A DNA stretch of 64,000 nucleotides from the NCBI GenBank assembly GCA_947501355.1, contig CANMVA010000001.1, positions 1,496,001 through 1,560,000 on the forward strand. The letters run 5' to 3'. This DNA comes from an uncultured Paracoccaceae bacterium. Its GTDB lineage: Bacteria; Pseudomonadota; Alphaproteobacteria; Rhodobacterales; Rhodobacteraceae. The position numbers and the translations under genes were made by a program. Below the pieces are notes generated by a model. The model saw only the letters and a program-made list of their open reading frames with translations. It searched no databases and had not been told where the DNA came from. The number at the start of each line of letters is the position of its first letter. Position 1 is the stretch's first letter. Below, in pieces: positions 1 to 7,716 of the stretch.

Positions 1-189
1 CGCAAGGTTCAAAAGGCGCGGGCAGGTTAGCACCACATCGCGCCCATCCCAGATCGCATCATACCACAGTGTGCTGAAATCATAGCCCGCGTCGTAGCCT
101 TCCGGGCGGTATTGCGCCTCGACAATATGGTCCCGGCGAGGGCCATCAGCGGGCAGCACCGCGCTGTTCAAAGAGGCGACATGGATCAT
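1..189 (-). CDS. Hypothetical protein, N-terminal fragment (cut by window edge)
   Basis: An open frame runs on the minus strand from ATG at 189 to the window edge, giving 63 residues that start MIHVASLNSAVLPADGP and contain WYDAIWDGRDVVLTCPRLLN. The composition (aromatic and acidic residues, balanced third positions) looks coding. It is divergent from allE with about 186 bp between the starts. No clear Shine-Dalgarno sequence precedes the ATG, and an in-frame stop lies upstream, so this is the first usable ATG. I do not recognise the family. The rest of the gene lies left of the window. Confidence 0.5.
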   Translation of the reverse strand, partial: MIHVASLNSAVLPADGPRRDHIVEAQYRPEGYDAGYDFSTLWYDAIWDGRDVVLTCPRLLNLA

Positions 190-375
190 GAAAAGCGGCG
201 TAACGCGCCCGCGCGGCCTCGTCCAGAGAGCACGGGGGATTAATCGGGAAAATCACAAAAGCGCGCGTCGATTGTCAAAATTAGGCGATAAATGCTTCTG
301 CACAAGACTGACGAGATTTCCATAGGCGCGTCGGGCGAAATTGGCCAAGATATCGTCCTTAGAGGAGAACACCCC

Positions 376-1203
376 ATGACATCGCGCTATCAAAGCACCT
401 CAGGCGGCCTGCCCACGCAGCAAGAACTGATGACTGGTCGCGCGGTGTTCACGGAAAGCTATGCGGTGATCCCGCGTGGGGTCATGTCTGACATCGTCAC
501 CAGTGCCTTGCCGTTCTGGGAGGCGACATTCGCCTGGGTTCTGGCGCGCCCGTTGTCTGGTTTTGCCGAGACGTTTTCCCAATATCTGGTGGAGGTTGCG
601 CCGGGGGGCGGCTCAGACCGGCCCGAGACCGAAGACGGCATCGAGTCCGTGCTGTTCGTGATGGACGGCGCGTTCGAGTTGGTGCTGGACGGGCAAAGTC
701 ATTCCCTGAGCCCCGGTGGCTATGTGTATATTCCGCCGACCAGCGCATGGACCCTGCACAATCGCGGGGATGACGCTGCGCGGTTCCTGTGGATCCGCAA
801 ACGCTATGCTCCGGTTGAAGGGCTGGCAACGCCAGAGGCCTTTGTCACCCGCGAGCAGGATGTCGAGGGCGAACCGATGCCGGGCACAAATAACGGTTGG
901 GCGACGCAGCGCTTTGTGCGACCGGATGATCTGCGCCACGACATGCACGTCAATATCGTCACCTTCGAGCCGGGCAGCGTTATCCCGTTCGAGGAAACCC
1001 ATGTGATGGAGCACGGGCTTTTCGTGTTGCAAGGCAAAGCCGTCTACAAGCTGAACCGTGACTGGGTCGAAGTGCAGGGGGGTGACTTCCTGTGGCTGCG
1101 CGCGTTTTGCCCGCAGGCCTGCTATGCGGGTGGTCCGGACCAGTTCCGCTACCTGCTCTATAAAGATGTGAACCGGCACGCGAGTTTCGGGGCGGGTCTT
1201 TAA
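376..1203 (+). CDS. allE: (S)-ureidoglycine aminohydrolase, bicupin
   Basis: This enzyme releases ammonia from (S)-ureidoglycine to give (S)-ureidoglycolate, a late step of purine-ring breakdown in the cytosol. The 275-residue protein has two cupin domains (about 60-140 and 190-265). The C-terminal cupin carries the manganese site expected for the family: E207, H209, H213 and Q247, the last within CPQACYAGG. I chose the ATG at 376 because a perfect AGAGGAG lies 8 bp upstream; an ATG at 292 in the same frame has none and would add 28 atypical residues. It sits alone and converges on bhcR. Its product feeds ureidoglycolate lyase (9199-9678), which yields glyoxylate for the adjacent bhc operon. 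Confidence 0.93.
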   Translation: MTSRYQSTSGGLPTQQELMTGRAVFTESYAVIPRGVMSDIVTSALPFWEATFAWVLARPLSGFAETFSQYLVEVAPGGGSDRPETEDGIESVLFVMDGAFELVLDGQSHSLSPGGYVYIPPTSAWTLHNRGDDAARFLWIRKRYAPVEGLATPEAFVTREQDVEGEPMPGTNNGWATQRFVRPDDLRHDMHVNIVTFEPGSVIPFEETHVMEHGLFVLQGKAVYKLNRDWVEVQGGDFLWLRAFCPQACYAGGPDQFRYLLYKDVNRHASFGAGL

Positions 1204-1281
1204 GTATTTAGACACAAAAGAAAGCAGGCCCCGGCGCGTTAACCTTAACGGCGCAACCCGGCTTCTTTTGTCTTCAAATAC
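1204..1281. terminator. Bidirectional terminator between allE and bhcR
   Basis: A long imperfect inverted repeat fills the convergent gap. GTATTT (1204-1209) pairs with AAATAC (1276-1281), ACAAAAGAA (about 1214-1222) with TTCTTTTGT (1263-1271), and the centre holds GTTAA-CC-TTAAC inside GC-rich arms. Each arm supplies a T-run on the strand that leaves it. The outer arms match the TATTT...CAAAAGAAG half of the dispersed 3'-flank repeat described elsewhere in this window. Confidence 0.7.
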
Positions 1282-1299
1282 CTGTATGCAAGAACTGCT

Positions 1300-2103
1300 C
1301 TAAGCGCCGAGGCTTTCCGATAGCGACCGTGCGGCCGCCATCACCTGCGTGGCGATGCGCGGAATTTCGGCGTCGGTCATGCGGCTGGTGGGGCCAGAGA
1401 CCGACAGACCGGCGACCGCCAGACCAGAGGCATCGCGCACCGGGACTGCAACACAGCGCATACCGGTGGTCTTTTCCTCGTCATCGAAGGAATATCCTTG
1501 GGTGCGGATCATCTCCAACTCGGCTTCCAATGCGGGAAGCGAAGTGATCGTCTTTTCGGTGAACGCTTCCATCGGGGTCGCGCGCATGATGCGGGCGACC
1601 TTTTGCGGATCGAAGGTCGAAAGCAGCGCTTTGCCGATCCCAGAGGCGTGCATCTGGCTTTGCGTGCCGGGCGGGAAGAACGCGCGGATGCTTTCATGGG
1701 TTTCGACCTGAGAGATGAACAGGACCTTGCCGCCGCGCTCCACCCCCAGATTTGCGGTCTCCCCGGTGCTGTCCATGAGGGCTGCCATGGTCGGACGGGC
1801 GCGCTCGACCACGGAGGTGCGGCGCAGAAAGGCGGATCCCATCCGGAATGCGCCTGCGCCGATGGCCCAGGTCTGGTTGATCTCCTCGAACTCGACCACA
1901 TCACGGCCCGCAAAGGTCGACAGGACGCGGTAGACTGTGGCCGCCGATTGCTCCAGATCCGAGGCAATCTCGGACAGGGTCGCGCCGGGATGGGCGGCCA
2001 GATAGTCGAGGATATCGAGCGCCCGATCAAGGGACTGGACGCGATTCTGGTCGGACTTGTCGTTGAAGGCGCGCGGTCGCCCGCGCGCACGTTTTTCGGC
2101 CAT
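1300..2103 (-). CDS. bhcR: IclR-family regulator of the beta-hydroxyaspartate cycle
   Basis: 267 residues with a basic N-terminus (KRARGRPRAF), a winged helix-turn-helix at about 22-85 (ATLSEIASDLEQSAATVYRV) and a C-terminal IclR effector domain to about 260. It is divergent from bhcA across a 188-bp AT-rich promoter region. This is the arrangement known for bhcR, the glyoxylate-responsive regulator of the bhcABCD genes in Paracoccus. Assignment rests on IclR membership plus that position. Two inverted repeats in the shared promoter are candidate operators and would allow control of both bhcABCD and bhcR itself. The stop lies in the convergent terminator region after allE. Confidence 0.88.
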   Translation of the reverse strand: MAEKRARGRPRAFNDKSDQNRVQSLDRALDILDYLAAHPGATLSEIASDLEQSAATVYRVLSTFAGRDVVEFEEINQTWAIGAGAFRMGSAFLRRTSVVERARPTMAALMDSTGETANLGVERGGKVLFISQVETHESIRAFFPPGTQSQMHASGIGKALLSTFDPQKVARIMRATPMEAFTEKTITSLPALEAELEMIRTQGYSFDDEEKTTGMRCVAVPVRDASGLAVAGLSVSGPTSRMTDAEIPRIATQVMAAARSLSESLGA

Positions 2104-2122
2104 TTCCGTGTCCTTTCCCTTT

Positions 2123-2225
2123 CATTTTTTCATTTACCCGCGCGGCGGCTTTGAAAATGAAAAAATGTAAACTTCTGTTTTATATATATTTTTATATTTT
2201 CTATCCATAATGAAAAACTTTTTCA
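2123..2225. promoter_or_regulatory. Divergent bhcR/bhcA promoter with candidate BhcR operators
   Basis: The 188-bp gap is strongly AT-rich inside GC-rich surroundings. CATTTTTTCATTT at 2123-2135 has an exact 13-bp inverted copy, AAATGAAAAAATG, at 2155-2167. A second site, TGAAAAACTTTTTCA at 2211-2225, is a perfect 15-bp palindrome around one C. Both contain TGAAAAA/TTTTTCA-type half-sites, fitting one dimeric regulator. The run of TATATA between them could hold the -10 region. bhcA has a strong GAGGGAGGAG ribosome site at 2277-2286. Confidence 0.6.
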
Positions 2226-2291
2226 AAAATATATCAAGTTAAATTTGCCTCCCATATAAACTGGGTAACCATTGATGAGGGAGGAGCCATC

Positions 2292-3482
2292 ATGTCATTT
2301 CAGAACCCCGTTTTCATTCCCGGGCCGACCAATATGCCCGAGAGCCTGCGCAAAGCCTGCGATATGCCGACACTGGATCATCGCAGCTCAATCTTCGTGG
2401 ATATGCTCTATCCCGCATTGAACAGCGTGCGGCGCATTCTGAAAAGCAAAGAGGCCGAAGTGTTCATTTTCCCCTCCACCGGGACAGGCGGGTGGGAAAC
2501 CGCGATCACCAACACGCTCAGCCCCGGCGACACGGTTCTGATGGCGCGCAACGGCATGTTTTCGCATCGCTGGATTGATATGTGTCAGCGCCACGGGTTG
2601 GACGTTCAGATCATCGATGTGGCCTGGGGTGAGGGTATCCCCGCGGACCGGTTCGAAGAGGCGTTGACCGCCGATAGCGGCCACAAGATCAAGGCGATTT
2701 TGGCGACCCATAACGAGACGGCGACTGGCGTAAAATCCGACATTGCGGCCGTGCGCAGGGCGATGGATGCGGCAAAGCACCCGGCCTTGTTGCTCGTGGA
2801 TGGCGTGTCGTCGATCGCGTCAATGGATTTCCGCTTTGACGAATGGGGAGTCGATATTGCGGTGACCGGCTCGCAGAAGGGCTTCATGTTGCCGGCAGGT
2901 CTTGCGATCACGGCATTCAGCCCGAAAGCCACGGCCACGATTGAGGCGGCCCAGCTGCCGCGCACCTTCTTTGATATTCGTGACATGCGCGCGGGATATG
3001 AAAGGGGCGCCTATCCCTACACGCCCGCCGTCGGTCTGATGAACGGTCTCAAGCAGGCCTGTGACATGCTGCTGGAGGAAGGGCTTGAAAATGTCTTTGC
3101 GCGCCATGCTCGTTTGGCCTCTGGTGTGCGGGCCGCATCGAGCGCATGGGGCATGCCCCTTTGCGCCGCATCCCCTGACGTGTATTCTGACACGGTCAGC
3201 GCCATTCGCACCCCTGACGGGTTCAACGCGACCGAGATTGTGACCCATTGTGCCGACACCTACGGCATGGCATTCGGCGTCGGATTGGGCGAGGTCGCAG
3301 GCAAAGTGTTCCGCATCGGGCATCTGGGGATGCTCACCGATGCGATGGTTCTGTCGGGTCTGGCCACCGTTGAAATGGCGATGGTCGACCTGGGTCTCGA
3401 CGTGAAACTGGGTTCCGGTGTTGCGGCTGCGCAAGAGATCTACCGCAACACGGCGACCACTGATCTGAAGAAAGCAGCGTGA
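2292..3482 (+). CDS. bhcA: Aspartate-glyoxylate aminotransferase (beta-hydroxyaspartate cycle)
   Basis: BhcA moves the amino group of aspartate to glyoxylate, giving glycine and oxaloacetate, and so opens and closes the beta-hydroxyaspartate cycle. It is a 396-residue class V (fold type I) PLP aminotransferase. PSTGTGGWE (61-69) binds phosphate, D170 lies in LLLVDGVSS, and K196 in TGSQKG is the Schiff-base lysine. The alanine/serine-glyoxylate aminotransferase family looks the same by sequence alone; the following bhcB, bhcC and bhcD genes decide the assignment. The ATG follows a strong GGGAGGAG. Its stop overlaps the start of bhcB by one base (TGATG), so translation is probably coupled. Confidence 0.93.
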   Translation: MSFQNPVFIPGPTNMPESLRKACDMPTLDHRSSIFVDMLYPALNSVRRILKSKEAEVFIFPSTGTGGWETAITNTLSPGDTVLMARNGMFSHRWIDMCQRHGLDVQIIDVAWGEGIPADRFEEALTADSGHKIKAILATHNETATGVKSDIAAVRRAMDAAKHPALLLVDGVSSIASMDFRFDEWGVDIAVTGSQKGFMLPAGLAITAFSPKATATIEAAQLPRTFFDIRDMRAGYERGAYPYTPAVGLMNGLKQACDMLLEEGLENVFARHARLASGVRAASSAWGMPLCAASPDVYSDTVSAIRTPDGFNATEIVTHCADTYGMAFGVGLGEVAGKVFRIGHLGMLTDAMVLSGLATVEMAMVDLGLDVKLGSGVAAAQEIYRNTATTDLKKAA

Positions 3483-4453
3483 TGAAAGACATGCCTCCTG
3501 AGTATATCCCGACAATCGACGATGTGCTGGCCGCCCATAAGCGGATCGAGCCTTACATCCACCGCACACCCGTGCTGACCTCGTCTTACTTCAACGAGCT
3601 GACCGGGGCGGAACTGTTCTTCAAATGCGAGAACTTCCAGAAGGCCGGGGCGTTCAAGGTGCGTGGCGCGTCCAACGCCGTATTTGGCCTGACTGACGAG
3701 ATGGCCGAGAAGGGCGTCGCGACGCATTCATCGGGCAATCACGCGCTGTCGTTATCCTACGCAGCCGGCCGTCGCGGCATCCCGTGCAACGTGGTCATGC
3801 CGCGCACCGCGCCTGAGGCCAAGAAGGCCGCCGTGCGCGGCTATGGCGGGATCATCACCGAATGCGAGCCCTCTACCACGTCGCGCGAGGAAGTGTTTGC
3901 AGAGGTGCAGGCGAGGACCGGCGCGGAGTTTGTGCACCCTTACAACGACCCACGCGTCGTGGCGGGGCAGGGCACATGTTCGAAAGAACTGATGGAGCAG
4001 ACCGACGGTCTGGATTGCGTCATCGCCCCCATCGGCGGCGGTGGCATGGTGTCGGGCACCTGTCTGACGCTCTCCAACCTCGCACCGGAAGTGAAGATTT
4101 ACGCCGCCGAGCCCGAGCAGGCCGACGATGCCTATCGCAGCTTCAAAGCCGGTCACATCATCGCGGATGATGCGCCCAATACCATTGCCGATGGGTTGAA
4201 GGTCCCGCTCAAGGACCTCACATGGCATTTTGTCAGCAATCATGTAACCGACATCTTCACCGCGTCGGAGGAGGAGATTATCGACGCGATGAAGCTCACC
4301 TGGCAGCGCATGAAAATCGTCATCGAGGCCAGCTGCGCCGTGCCGATGGCCACCATTTTGAAAAACAAGGACACCTTCGCGGGCAAGCGCGTGGGCGTCA
4401 TCATCACCGGAGGCAACGTGGATATGGACACGCTGCCCTGGATCAAGAAATAG
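3482..4453 (+). CDS. bhcB: beta-Hydroxyaspartate dehydratase
   Basis: BhcB removes water from erythro-beta-hydroxyaspartate to form iminosuccinate. It belongs to the serine/threonine-dehydratase (fold type II PLP) family and is 323 residues long. The PLP lysine is K59 in KAGAFKVRGA, the N-loop SSGNHALS follows, and GGGGMVSG is the phosphate-binding glycine loop. Alone it could be called threonine dehydratase or serine racemase; its place between bhcA and bhcC makes the cycle enzyme much more likely. I prefer the ATG at 3482, which overlaps the bhcA stop. A GTG one codon earlier (3479) is an alternative. Confidence 0.92.
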   Translation: MKDMPPEYIPTIDDVLAAHKRIEPYIHRTPVLTSSYFNELTGAELFFKCENFQKAGAFKVRGASNAVFGLTDEMAEKGVATHSSGNHALSLSYAAGRRGIPCNVVMPRTAPEAKKAAVRGYGGIITECEPSTTSREEVFAEVQARTGAEFVHPYNDPRVVAGQGTCSKELMEQTDGLDCVIAPIGGGGMVSGTCLTLSNLAPEVKIYAAEPEQADDAYRSFKAGHIIADDAPNTIADGLKVPLKDLTWHFVSNHVTDIFTASEEEIIDAMKLTWQRMKIVIEASCAVPMATILKNKDTFAGKRVGVIITGGNVDMDTLPWIKK

Positions 4454-4468
4454 AAAGGGAGAGACCCA

Positions 4469-5635
4469 ATGAATGCACCCGTGAAATTTGACGACCTTGA
4501 GGTCGGTTATGACATCCCCGCCGCCATCGGCATGGACGAATCTGAAATCCAGACGCCGTGCCTCGTGCTCGATCTGGACGCGCTGGAGCGCAACATCGAA
4601 AAGATGGGCCGGTTCGCCAAGGAAATGGGCGTGCGTCACCGTGTGCATGGCAAGATGCACAAGTCGGTTGACGTGGCTTTGCTGCAGGAGAAGCTGGGCG
4701 GGTCTGTCGGCGTCTGCTGCCAGAAGGTCTCTGAGGCCGAAGTCTTCGCCCGTGGCGGCATCAAGGACGTGATGGTCTCCAACCAGGTGCGGGACCCCGC
4801 GAAGATCGACCGTCTGGCCCGCTTGCCCAAACTGGGCGCCCGCGCGATCTGCTGCGTCGATGATGTCGAGAATGTCGCCGACCTGTCCGCTGCGGCTGTT
4901 AAGCACGGCACTCAGATCGAGTGCATCGTGGAAATCGACTGCGGCGCGGGCCGCTGCGGTGTGACCACGACGCCGGAAGTTGTGGAGATTGCGAAAGCCA
5001 TCGACGCGGCAGAGGGCCTCAAATTCGCAGGCATCCAGGCCTATCAGGGCGCGATGCAGCACCTTGACAGCTATGACGAGCGCAAGGCGAAGATCGACAT
5101 CGCTGTTGCGATGGTGAAAGACGCTGTGGACACGCTGAAAGACGAACACGGTCTGGAGTGCGACATCGTTGGCGGTGGCGGCACCGGCTCCTACTATTTT
5201 GAAGGGAACTCCGGCGTTTACAACGAGTTGCAGTGCGGCTCTTACGCGTTCATGGATGCAGATTATGGCCGTATTCTCGATAAGGACGGGAACCGGATCG
5301 ACCAGGGGGAGTGGGAAAACGCGCTCTTCATCCTGACGTCAGTGATGAGCCACGCAAAGGCCGATAAAGCGATTGTCGATGCCGGTCTGAAAGCCCAATC
5401 CGTGGACAGCGGCTTGCCCGTGATTTTCGGGCGTGACGACGTGACTTACGTCAAATGCTCCGACGAGCACGGCGTGGTGAGTGATCCGAAAGGCGCGCTG
5501 AAGGTCAATGACAAGCTGCGCCTCGTGCCCGGTCACTGTGACCCAACCTGCAATGTGCATGACTGGTACGTGGGCGTCCGGGACGGCAAGGTCGAAACGC
5601 TCTGGCCCGTGTCGGCTCGTGGTAAAGCCTACTGA
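4469..5635 (+). CDS. bhcC: beta-Hydroxyaspartate aldolase (D-threonine aldolase-like)
   Basis: BhcC condenses glycine with glyoxylate to (2R,3S)-beta-hydroxyaspartate, the carbon-joining step of the cycle. The 388-residue protein has the alanine-racemase-like fold type III PLP barrel of D-threonine aldolases. The PLP lysine is K62 in the HGKMHKS motif, the counterpart of HxKTHK. The C-terminal metal motif GHCDPTCN begins at residue 355 (H356, D358). A good AAAGGGAGAG ribosome site precedes the ATG, 15 bp after bhcB. bhcD follows after 2 bp, so all four genes are one transcript. Confidence 0.93.
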   Translation: MNAPVKFDDLEVGYDIPAAIGMDESEIQTPCLVLDLDALERNIEKMGRFAKEMGVRHRVHGKMHKSVDVALLQEKLGGSVGVCCQKVSEAEVFARGGIKDVMVSNQVRDPAKIDRLARLPKLGARAICCVDDVENVADLSAAAVKHGTQIECIVEIDCGAGRCGVTTTPEVVEIAKAIDAAEGLKFAGIQAYQGAMQHLDSYDERKAKIDIAVAMVKDAVDTLKDEHGLECDIVGGGGTGSYYFEGNSGVYNELQCGSYAFMDADYGRILDKDGNRIDQGEWENALFILTSVMSHAKADKAIVDAGLKAQSVDSGLPVIFGRDDVTYVKCSDEHGVVSDPKGALKVNDKLRLVPGHCDPTCNVHDWYVGVRDGKVETLWPVSARGKAY

Positions 5636-5637
5636 TC

Positions 5638-6624
5638 ATGACTGCACAATCTGAAGGTATCGTGATCGTCCCGGAAGGGGCGATCGCCGATCTCATTGAC
5701 GCTGATGCGAGCTTTGAGGCCGTTGAATCCGTCTTCGCCGCCATGTCGCGCGGCGATGCGTATAACTTCCCCGTCATCCGCGAAGCCATCGGCCATGAGG
5801 ATGCGCTTTATGGCTTCAAAGGAGGCTTTGACAAATCCGGCATGGCGCTTGGTCTGAAAGCGGGCGGCTACTGGCCGAACAATCTGGAAAAGCGCGGGCT
5901 GATCAATCACCAGTCCACGGTGTTCCTGTTCGATCCGGATACAGGCAAGGTCAAGGCGATGGTCGGCGGCAACCTGTTGACGGCCCTGCGCACGGCAGCG
6001 TCCTCGTCCGTGTCGATCAAGCATCTGGCGCGCGAGGACAGCAAGGTTCTGGGCATGATCGGCGCAGGCCATCAGGCCACGTTCCAGCTGCGCACCGCCC
6101 TCAAGCACCGCAATTTCGAGAAGGTCATCGGCTGGAACTACCACCCCGACATGCTGCCCAACATCGAAAAGATCGCGACCGAGGCGGGTCTGCCCTTTGA
6201 GGCGGTCGATCTGCCCGGCATGGTTGAGGCCGATGTGATCATCTCGATCACCTCTGCCTTCTCGGCCTCGCTCATGGCCGATCATGTCAGCCCCGGCACG
6301 CATATCGCTGCCATGGGCACCGACACCAAAGGCAAGCAGGAGGTGGACGCCGCGCTGGTCGCGAAGGCCACCGTCTTCACCGACGAGATCGCGCAGTCGA
6401 TTAGCATCGGCGAGGCCCAGCACGCCATTGCGGACGGGTCGATCACGGAAAGCGACATCGCCGAGATTGGCGCGGTCATCAACGGCACACACAAGGGCCG
6501 GACCAGCGCAGATGAGATCACGCTTTTCGATGGCACCGGTGTCGGTCTGCAAGACCTTGCCGTGGCGGCAAAAGTGGTTGATCTTGCCGTCGAAAAAGGA
6601 GTGGCGCAACGGGTTGATTTCTGA
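5638..6624 (+). CDS. bhcD: Iminosuccinate reductase (ornithine cyclodeaminase family)
   Basis: BhcD reduces iminosuccinate with NAD(P)H to L-aspartate, regenerating the amino donor for BhcA. The 328-residue protein belongs to the ornithine cyclodeaminase/mu-crystallin family. It has the substrate-binding half at about 1-120 and a Rossmann domain from about 130 with the motif GMIGAGHQA. Annotation by similarity alone would say ornithine cyclodeaminase; as the fourth gene after bhcABC it is the known cycle reductase. It starts 2 bp after bhcC. The next gene, a GAPDH, follows after 21 bp. Confidence 0.92.
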   Translation: MTAQSEGIVIVPEGAIADLIDADASFEAVESVFAAMSRGDAYNFPVIREAIGHEDALYGFKGGFDKSGMALGLKAGGYWPNNLEKRGLINHQSTVFLFDPDTGKVKAMVGGNLLTALRTAASSSVSIKHLAREDSKVLGMIGAGHQATFQLRTALKHRNFEKVIGWNYHPDMLPNIEKIATEAGLPFEAVDLPGMVEADVIISITSAFSASLMADHVSPGTHIAAMGTDTKGKQEVDAALVAKATVFTDEIAQSISIGEAQHAIADGSITESDIAEIGAVINGTHKGRTSADEITLFDGTGVGLQDLAVAAKVVDLAVEKGVAQRVDF

Positions 6625-6645
6625 CCCTCGCCCGAGGGACAGACT

Positions 6646-7626
6646 ATGACGATCCGCATTGCAATCAACGGCTTGGGGCGCATCGGACGCTCCATTCTTC
6701 GGCTTTTGGCAACAGACAAGGGCGACGGGTTTGAACTGGTCGCCCTCAACGACATCGCCGCGCCCGATCTGGTCGCCTACCTGCTGAAATACGACACCGT
6801 GTTTGGCCTCTATCCCGGAGAGGTCGACCACACCGACGATGCCCTGATCCTGAATGGCCAGCGCATTCCGCTGACCCAAACACCGGATATTTCCAGCGTT
6901 GACTTAAGCGGCGTCGATCTGCTGCTCGAATGCACCGGCAAGGCCGACACGCGCGCGTGGGCCGAGCGTGGCCTCAAAGCGGGTGCGCAAAAAGTCCTCA
7001 TCTCCGGCCCGTCCCCCGAGGCCGATCTGACCTTCGTCATGGGTGCCAATGACGCGGCCCTCAAAGACCAAACCATCGTCTCCAACGCGTCCTGCACCAC
7101 CAATGCGCTGGCCCCCACACTCAAACTACTCGACGATCATTATGGCCTCATCTCCGGCCATATGACGACGATCCACTGCTACACGGGCAGCCAACCGACC
7201 GTCGATGCGCCGCGTGGCGACATGGTCCGCTCCCGCGCCGCGGCCCTGTCGATGATCCCCACGACCACAAGTGCGGCAACGCTGGCCGATCTGGTGCTGC
7301 CCGACCTGGCGGACAAAGTCACAAGCCACTCGGTGCGAGTCCCCACAGCCTCCGTCTCAGCCGTGGATCTGATCGTGCAGCTCAAGTCCTGCCCCGACAC
7401 AGACACCGCCAACGCCACGTTGCGCGCTGCCCCCGCACCGGTTTTCGCCCATACCGATGACCGTGTCGTCTCAAGCGATCTGCGCGCGCACCCCGCCTCC
7501 ATCATTTTCGCCACGCCGGAAACCTCCCGCGTGGGCCGCGACATGCTGCGGGTCTTCGGCTGGTATGACAATGAATGGGGCTTCTCCAACCGGATGCTCG
7601 ACGTCGCCCGGCTGATGATCCCTTAA
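6646..7626 (+). CDS. gap: Glyceraldehyde-3-phosphate dehydrogenase (type I), distal gene of the bhc operon
   Basis: 326 residues with the full GAPDH layout: NAD-binding NGLGRIGR (8-15), D36 after LVALN (NAD preference), catalytic C150 in SNASCTTNAL, H177 in TIHCYTGSQ and the C-terminal WYDNEWG. It oxidises glyceraldehyde 3-phosphate, or runs in reverse for gluconeogenesis. Erythrose-4-phosphate dehydrogenase is a close relative and cannot be ruled out. It starts 21 bp after bhcD, so it is probably co-transcribed. The inferred role is a gluconeogenic GAPDH raised when growth is on C2 units (oxaloacetate to PEP to triose phosphate). A housekeeping gap probably exists elsewhere. Confidence 0.88.
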   Translation: MTIRIAINGLGRIGRSILRLLATDKGDGFELVALNDIAAPDLVAYLLKYDTVFGLYPGEVDHTDDALILNGQRIPLTQTPDISSVDLSGVDLLLECTGKADTRAWAERGLKAGAQKVLISGPSPEADLTFVMGANDAALKDQTIVSNASCTTNALAPTLKLLDDHYGLISGHMTTIHCYTGSQPTVDAPRGDMVRSRAAALSMIPTTTSAATLADLVLPDLADKVTSHSVRVPTASVSAVDLIVQLKSCPDTDTANATLRAAPAPVFAHTDDRVVSSDLRAHPASIIFATPETSRVGRDMLRVFGWYDNEWGFSNRMLDVARLMIP

Positions 7627-7633
7627 CTTTCAT

Positions 7634-7660
7634 CTTTGTAAAAATATCCCCGCGCGGAGC
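7634..7660. repeat. Dispersed 3'-flank repeat, diverged copy
   Basis: The sequence CTTTGTAAAAATATCCCCGC, followed by GCGGAGC, sits just after the gap stop codon. It matches the family core in the CAAATAtCCtCgCCGgAGGC orientation, with changes in the GC-rich part. Confidence 0.5.
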
Positions 7661-7664
7661 GCAT

Positions 7665-7694
7665 AAAAGAGGCCCCCACCCGAAGGCGGAGGCC
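7665..7694 (-). terminator. Intrinsic terminator of the purine permease gene
   Basis: Read on the minus strand, GGCCTCCGCC pairs with GGTGGGGGCC around a TTCG tetraloop (plus-strand arms 7671-7680 and 7685-7694), followed by TCTTTT. The 10-bp stem contains two G-U type pairs. It lies 22 bp after the permease stop. Confidence 0.8.
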
Positions 7695-7716
7695 CAACAC
7701 TCGTAAACCTCACAAA

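Noticed and set aside
3752-5149. A 465-codon minus-strand open frame across bhcB and bhcC
   Set aside because: Antisense shadow of two well-supported PLP enzymes; the composition is His/Arg/Asp-rich with no motif and no ribosome site.
5638-6624. Ornithine cyclodeaminase
   Set aside because: Family membership is right, but the bhcABC context makes iminosuccinate reductase the better call.
5629-6879. A 416-codon minus-strand open frame across bhcD and gap
   Set aside because: Runs across two real genes on the opposite strand with no recognisable domain.
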